Below the pieces are notes generated by a model. That model did not search any database, was not told the origin of the DNA, and saw only the letters and a list, made by a program, of their open reading frames with translations. A stretch of 10,749 bases of DNA from the NCBI GenBank assembly GCA_012511315.1, contig JAAZGI010000356.1, positions 1 to 10,749 of the forward strand, in the 5' to 3' direction. Within the stretch, counting starts at the first letter, position 1. Every line of letters begins with the position of its first letter. Position numbers and translations under genes: made by a program. This document shows positions 6,919 to 10,749 of the stretch, piece by piece. The DNA comes from Clostridium sp. Its GTDB lineage: Bacteria; Bacillota; Clostridia; Clostridiales; Clostridiaceae.

Positions 6919-8691
6919 TTGAAAGTTGGAAAAATAATCAAAGTATCCGGACCCTTGGTTGTTGCCGAGGGAATGGATGAAGCTAATCTTTATGACGTTG
7001 TACAAGTTTCAGACCAGAAACTGATTGGCGAAATCATAGAGATGCGTGATGATAGAGCATCTATCCAGGTATATGAAGAAACAGCTGGAATCGGACCGGG
7101 CGAGCCTGTGTACACCACATCGGAGCCTTTGTCGGTTGAGCTTGGACCTGGTTTAATAGAGGCAATGTTCGATGGAATCCAGCGTCCGCTGGAAGAATTC
7201 CGTGAAGTAGCTGGAGACCTATTGGTTAAAGGCGTTGAACTTCCACCACTAAATCGCGATAAGAAATGGGACTTTGTTCCTGAGGTTGCGGTAGGAGATA
7301 AAGTAGTAGGTGGAGATGTCCTGGGCTCTGTTCAGGAAACCACCATTGTTTCTCATAAAATCATGGTACCACCCTATATAACCGGAACGGTTAAATCCAT
7401 TGAAAGTGGTCCACACACTGTGAGTGAAACAATTTGTGTCCTTTCAACAGATGAGGGCGACAAAGAGATTATGATGATGCAGAAATGGCCAGTACGTCGA
7501 GGTCGTCCGGTGCAAAGTAAATTGAATCCGGAAGAACCACTCTTGACTGGACAGCGAGTAATCGATACATTTTTCCCAGTAGCTAAGGGTGGAACGGCTG
7601 CTGTTCCAGGACCTTTTGGTTCCGGTAAAACAGTTGTTCAGCATCAGTTAGCTAAATGGGCAGATGCTGAGATTGTTGTTTACGTTGGCTGTGGAGAACG
7701 CGGTAACGAAATGACAGACGTTCTAATGGAATTCCCAGAGCTAATTGACCCGAAAACCGGTCAATCCCTGATGAAGAGAACGGTTTTAATTGCTAACACC
7801 TCTAATATGCCGGTTGCGGCTCGTGAAGCTTCTATCTATACGGGGATCACTATTGCAGAATACTTCCGTGACATGGGTTATTCTGTTGCAATCATGGCAG
7901 ACTCCACCTCACGGTGGGCAGAAGCCTTGCGTGAAATGTCCGGACGTCTTGAAGAGATGCCTGGAGATGAAGGGTACCCAGCCTATCTAGCTTCTCGTGC
8001 TGCTGAATTCTACGAGCGCTCGGGAAAAGCGGTCCTTTTAGGATCCAAAGAACGGATTGGTACATTGACAGTTATCGGAGCCGTATCACCTCCAGGAGGA
8101 GATATATCCGAGCCAGTTTCTCAAGCAACCTTGCGTATTGTTAAGGTGTTCTGGGGATTGGATGCAAACCTTGCTTATCGGCGCCACTTCCCAGCAATTA
8201 GCTGGTTAGACTCTTATTCCTTGTATCAGACAAAAGTGGATGGATGGATGAATGAGAACGTCGATGAAAACTTCTCTAAAAACCGAAGTACAGCGATGAC
8301 TCTATTGCAAGACGAAAATCAGTTGAATGAAATTGTTCGGCTGGTTGGTAAAGATACCTTGTCCGAAGCCGATCAGCTTAAGCTGGAAGCAGCCAAGTCT
8401 CTTCGTGAAGACTTTCTTCAGCAGAATGCTTTCCATGATATTGATACTTATTCTTCTAGAGAAAAACAAACAAAAATGCTGGAGCTAGTTTTGGCCTTCT
8501 ACTATGAAGGACAAAGAGGTCTTAAAAATGGCGTTTATTTAAGTGAAATTGAAAAGATGCCAATTCGTGACCGAATTGCCAGATCAAAATATCTGGGTGA
8601 AGAAGAACTTGAAAAAATCGATTTGATCCGTGAAGACCTAATAAAGGATATGGATGCGATGATCGAGAAAGGGGGATTAGGCAATGATTAA
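6919..8691 (+). CDS. ntpA: V-type ATPase catalytic subunit A
   Basis: This 590-residue ATPase carries the catalytic sites of the A3B3 head. It opens with the small beta-barrel domain (about 1-75). The non-homologous bulge region that separates A subunits from F-type beta chains follows (about 110-200, containing [15 protein letters not shown]). The P-loop GPFGSGKT spans 231-238, with K237 and T238 binding the phosphates and Mg2+. The catalytic glutamate is E260 in VGCGERGNE. The Walker B region ends in [20 protein letters not shown], and [11 protein letters not shown] is the conserved loop near the nucleotide. The C-terminal helical domain (about 440-590) contains [17 protein letters not shown]. 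Initiation is from TTG at 6919, supported by the ribosome binding site at 6903-6909. The end overlaps ntpB by 8 nt. No active-site residue is missing, so an active ATPase is expected. Confidence 0.98.
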   Translation: MKVGKIIKVSGPLVVAEGMDEANLYDVVQVSDQKLIGEIIEMRDDRASIQVYEETAGIGPGEPVYTTSEPLSVELGPGLIEAMFDGIQRPLEEFREVAGDLLVKGVELPPLNRDKKWDFVPEVAVGDKVVGGDVLGSVQETTIVSHKIMVPPYITGTVKSIESGPHTVSETICVLSTDEGDKEIMMMQKWPVRRGRPVQSKLNPEEPLLTGQRVIDTFFPVAKGGTAAVPGPFGSGKTVVQHQLAKWADAEIVVYVGCGERGNEMTDVLMEFPELIDPKTGQSLMKRTVLIANTSNMPVAAREASIYTGITIAEYFRDMGYSVAIMADSTSRWAEALREMSGRLEEMPGDEGYPAYLASRAAEFYERSGKAVLLGSKERIGTLTVIGAVSPPGGDISEPVSQATLRIVKVFWGLDANLAYRRHFPAISWLDSYSLYQTKVDGWMNENVDENFSKNRSTAMTLLQDENQLNEIVRLVGKDTLSEADQLKLEAAKSLREDFLQQNAFHDIDTYSSREKQTKMLELVLAFYYEGQRGLKNGVYLSEIEKMPIRDRIARSKYLGEEELEKIDLIREDLIKDMDAMIEKGGLGND

Positions 8692-10075
8692 AGAGTATAT
8701 GACGGTTCGAGAAGTTGTCGGACCCCTAATGGTTGTCGATGAAGTTGAAGGCGTTAAATACGATGAATTGGTAGAAATTGAAATGGAATCAGGAGTTATC
8801 CGGCGCGGAAAAGTGCTCGAAGTCAATGGCGGTAGAGCCATGGTTCAGCTCTTTGAATCCTCAGCTGGAATCAACCTACCCACTTCAAAAGTACGTTTCT
8901 TAGGAAGACCACTAATGCTGGGTGTTTCTGAAGATATGATTGGTCGTGTTTTTGACGGAATGGGAACACCAAAAGATGATGGTCCAAGAATAATTCCAGA
9001 GAAAAGAATGGACATCAATGGTATCCCTATTAACCCTGTAGCTCGAGACTACCCGTCAGAATTTATTCAAACTGGTATTTCTGCCATTGATGGCCTAAAT
9101 ACACTGGTTCGTGGACAAAAACTTCCGATTTTCTCGGGATCTGGTCTGCCTCATGCAGAACTAGCGGCTCAAATTGCAAGACAGGCTCAAGTTCTTGGGT
9201 CTGGTGAAAAATTCGCCGTTGTCTTTGCTGCAATGGGAATCACTTTTGAAGAAGCACAATTCTTTGTGGATGACTTTACCCGAACTGGTGCCATCGACCG
9301 TGCCGTTTTATTTATGAACTTAGCCGATGACCCAGCCATTGAGCGTATCTCAACGCCTCGTATGGCACTAACTTGTGCAGAATACTTGGCTTATGAAAAA
9401 GACATGCAAGTTCTTGTCATCATGACTGATATGACCAACTACTGCGAAGCTCTTCGTGAGACTTCAGCAGCCCGAAAAGAAGTTCCAGGACGTCGTGGTT
9501 ACCCAGGATATCTTTACACGGACCTTTCTACAATTTATGAAAGAGCAGGTCGAATCAAGGGAAGAAAAGGCTCGATTACACAGATACCCATTCTGTCGAT
9601 GCCTGAAGATGATAAAACTCACCCAATCCCAGACCTTACAGGTTATATTACTGAAGGCCAGATTATTCTGTCCCGTGATCTCTATAAACGTGGTTTAGAA
9701 CCACCAATTGACGTTTTACCATCGCTATCTCGTTTGAAAGATAAAGGAATCGGCCACGGGAAAACCCGTGAAGACCATGCAGATACCATGAACCAGCTCT
9801 TTGCAGCTTACGCAACTGGTAAGGAAGCGAAAGAACTGGCAGTTATTCTTGGTGAGTCAGCACTATCTGAAACCGATAAAGCCTTTGCTCGCTTCGCAGA
9901 AGAATTTGAAGTACGATATGTTTCACAAGGATATGACCGTAACAGGACCATTGAGGAAACTCTGAACCTGGGCTGGGAACTCTTAAGACTCTTACCTAAA
10001 ACAGAACTTAAGAGAATCCGTGATGAATACATTGAAAAGTATCTCGATAACGAGGACATTAAAGGAGCTGAGTAA
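8684..10075 (+). CDS. ntpB: V-type ATPase regulatory subunit B
   Basis: This 463-residue protein forms the A3B3 head with NtpA. The P-loop is degenerate: SGSGLPH at 151-157 replaces the GKT ending, so B does not hydrolyse ATP. R350 in [11 protein letters not shown] is the arginine finger that completes the catalytic site of the neighbouring A subunit. The strongly conserved stretches [37 protein letters not shown] and [15 protein letters not shown] are intact. ATG at 8684 lies within the end of ntpA (8-nt overlap). The G-rich GGGGGATTAGG just upstream, about 8671-8681, acts as ribosome binding site. MIKEY matches the start of E. hirae NtpB as I recall it. Coupled translation would keep A and B near the 1:1 ratio they need. 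Confidence 0.98.
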   Translation: MIKEYMTVREVVGPLMVVDEVEGVKYDELVEIEMESGVIRRGKVLEVNGGRAMVQLFESSAGINLPTSKVRFLGRPLMLGVSEDMIGRVFDGMGTPKDDGPRIIPEKRMDINGIPINPVARDYPSEFIQTGISAIDGLNTLVRGQKLPIFSGSGLPHAELAAQIARQAQVLGSGEKFAVVFAAMGITFEEAQFFVDDFTRTGAIDRAVLFMNLADDPAIERISTPRMALTCAEYLAYEKDMQVLVIMTDMTNYCEALRETSAARKEVPGRRGYPGYLYTDLSTIYERAGRIKGRKGSITQIPILSMPEDDKTHPIPDLTGYITEGQIILSRDLYKRGLEPPIDVLPSLSRLKDKGIGHGKTREDHADTMNQLFAAYATGKEAKELAVILGESALSETDKAFARFAEEFEVRYVSQGYDRNRTIEETLNLGWELLRLLPKTELKRIRDEYIEKYLDNEDIKGAE

Positions 10076-10077
10076 AC

Positions 10078-10734
10078 ATGGCAAGGCTCAATGTCAACCC
10101 TACGAGAATGGAGCTTACCAAACTAAAGGCTCGGTTATCAACTGCAGTTCGAGGACATAAGCTCCTCAAGGATAAGCAGGATGAATTGATGCGGAAGTTT
10201 ATTGAGATGATCCGTAGAAACCAAAAGCTCAGACAGGAAGTTGAAGTCGAGCTGGAAGCATCCTTTAAGGACTTTCTACTGGCAAGAGCATTGATGACGG
10301 ATGAGACTTTAGAAGAAGCTCTCATGTACCCAACGGAACAAATTGGACTGACCATTGAAAAACGGAACATCATGTCAGTTAATGTTCCTGACATGGAATT
10401 TATTAGAACCTCTGACGGTGGATCCATTCATCCATATGGATTCAATGATACATCAGCGGATCTAGACGATGCCATCGAAACTCTCCATGAGATTATGCCA
10501 AATCTTTTAAAACTTGCAGAAGTTGAAAAAGCTTGTATGCTCATGGCCGATGAAATCGAGCGGACCAGGCGCCGTGTTAATGCATTGGAATACATGACAA
10601 TCCCTGATCTTCAAGAAACAATTCGATTTATTCGAATGAAATTGGATGAAAATGAAAGAGCCTCCATTACTCGCTTAATGAAAGTTAAAGCGATGATGGA
10701 AGCGAAAGAGCTTGAAGAATCAGGTGCAGTTTAA
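10078..10734 (+). CDS. ntpD: V-type ATPase central shaft subunit D
   Basis: This 218-residue protein consists of two long helices that pair as an antiparallel coiled coil, about 8-75 and 135-210, joined by a less conserved middle section. The N-terminal [37 protein letters not shown] stretch (about 6-42) and the C-terminal [22 protein letters not shown] stretch are hallmarks of subunit D. D turns inside the A3B3 head and passes torque to NtpC and the K ring. AAAGGAG at 10061-10067, within the end of ntpB, lies 10 nt before the ATG, and the gap to the ntpB stop is 2 nt. The gene is complete. Only 15 nt of AT-rich sequence remain after its stop, too little to show a terminator or the next gene. 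Confidence 0.97.
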   Translation: MARLNVNPTRMELTKLKARLSTAVRGHKLLKDKQDELMRKFIEMIRRNQKLRQEVEVELEASFKDFLLARALMTDETLEEALMYPTEQIGLTIEKRNIMSVNVPDMEFIRTSDGGSIHPYGFNDTSADLDDAIETLHEIMPNLLKLAEVEKACMLMADEIERTRRRVNALEYMTIPDLQETIRFIRMKLDENERASITRLMKVKAMMEAKELEESGAV

Positions 10735-10749
10735 AAAATATCAAAAAAG

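Noticed and set aside
9456..9698. 80-residue open frame on the + strand inside ntpB
   Set aside because: It is an alternative frame within a highly conserved part of ntpB, with no initiation signal.
10059..10427. 122-residue open frame on the - strand
   Set aside because: It is antisense to ntpD, which is strongly conserved. The Ser/Leu-rich composition is typical of a shadow frame.

Overview
This window looks like a low-GC Firmicutes chromosome. The closest resemblance I recognise is to Lactobacillales: the subunit proteins read very much like the Enterococcus hirae Ntp proteins as I remember them. A carnobacterial, aerococcal or related clostridial origin cannot be excluded from the sequence alone. 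All credible genes are on the + strand. No mobile element, CRISPR array, tRNA or rRNA was seen.

Region 1-341 is AT-rich and non-coding. It begins with a 13-bp tandem repeat cut by the window edge and ends with a plausible extended -10 promoter. Region 342-2087 encodes a B12-binding-domain radical SAM protein of the DUF4080 type, whose substrate is unknown. A 99-nt spacer (2088-2186) follows, holding an AU-rich hairpin and a weak candidate promoter.

Region 2187-10734 is a V-type (V/A-type) ATPase operon in the order ntpF-I-K-E-C-G-A-B-D. This is the E. hirae gene order, and every gene here is intact. A and B form the catalytic A3B3 head. D and G form the central shaft, and C links the shaft to the membrane rotor ring made of K. 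E and F form the peripheral stalks, and I is the membrane stator carrying the ion half-channels. K keeps every side chain used to bind Na+ in the E. hirae rotor (L62, T65, Q66, Q111, E140), so the enzyme is predicted to move Na+, probably as an ATP-driven sodium pump. The E. hirae operon continues with ntpH and the K+ transporter gene ntpJ. The window ends 15 nt after ntpD, so their presence here is unknown.

Genes in the operon are tightly packed (overlaps of 8 nt, or gaps of 1-16 nt), except for a 74-nt leader before ntpK. ntpF and ntpA start with TTG behind strong Shine-Dalgarno sequences. I see no convincing undescribed system. The least explained items are the radical SAM neighbour, the ntpK leader, the hairpin before ntpF and the repeat at the left edge.
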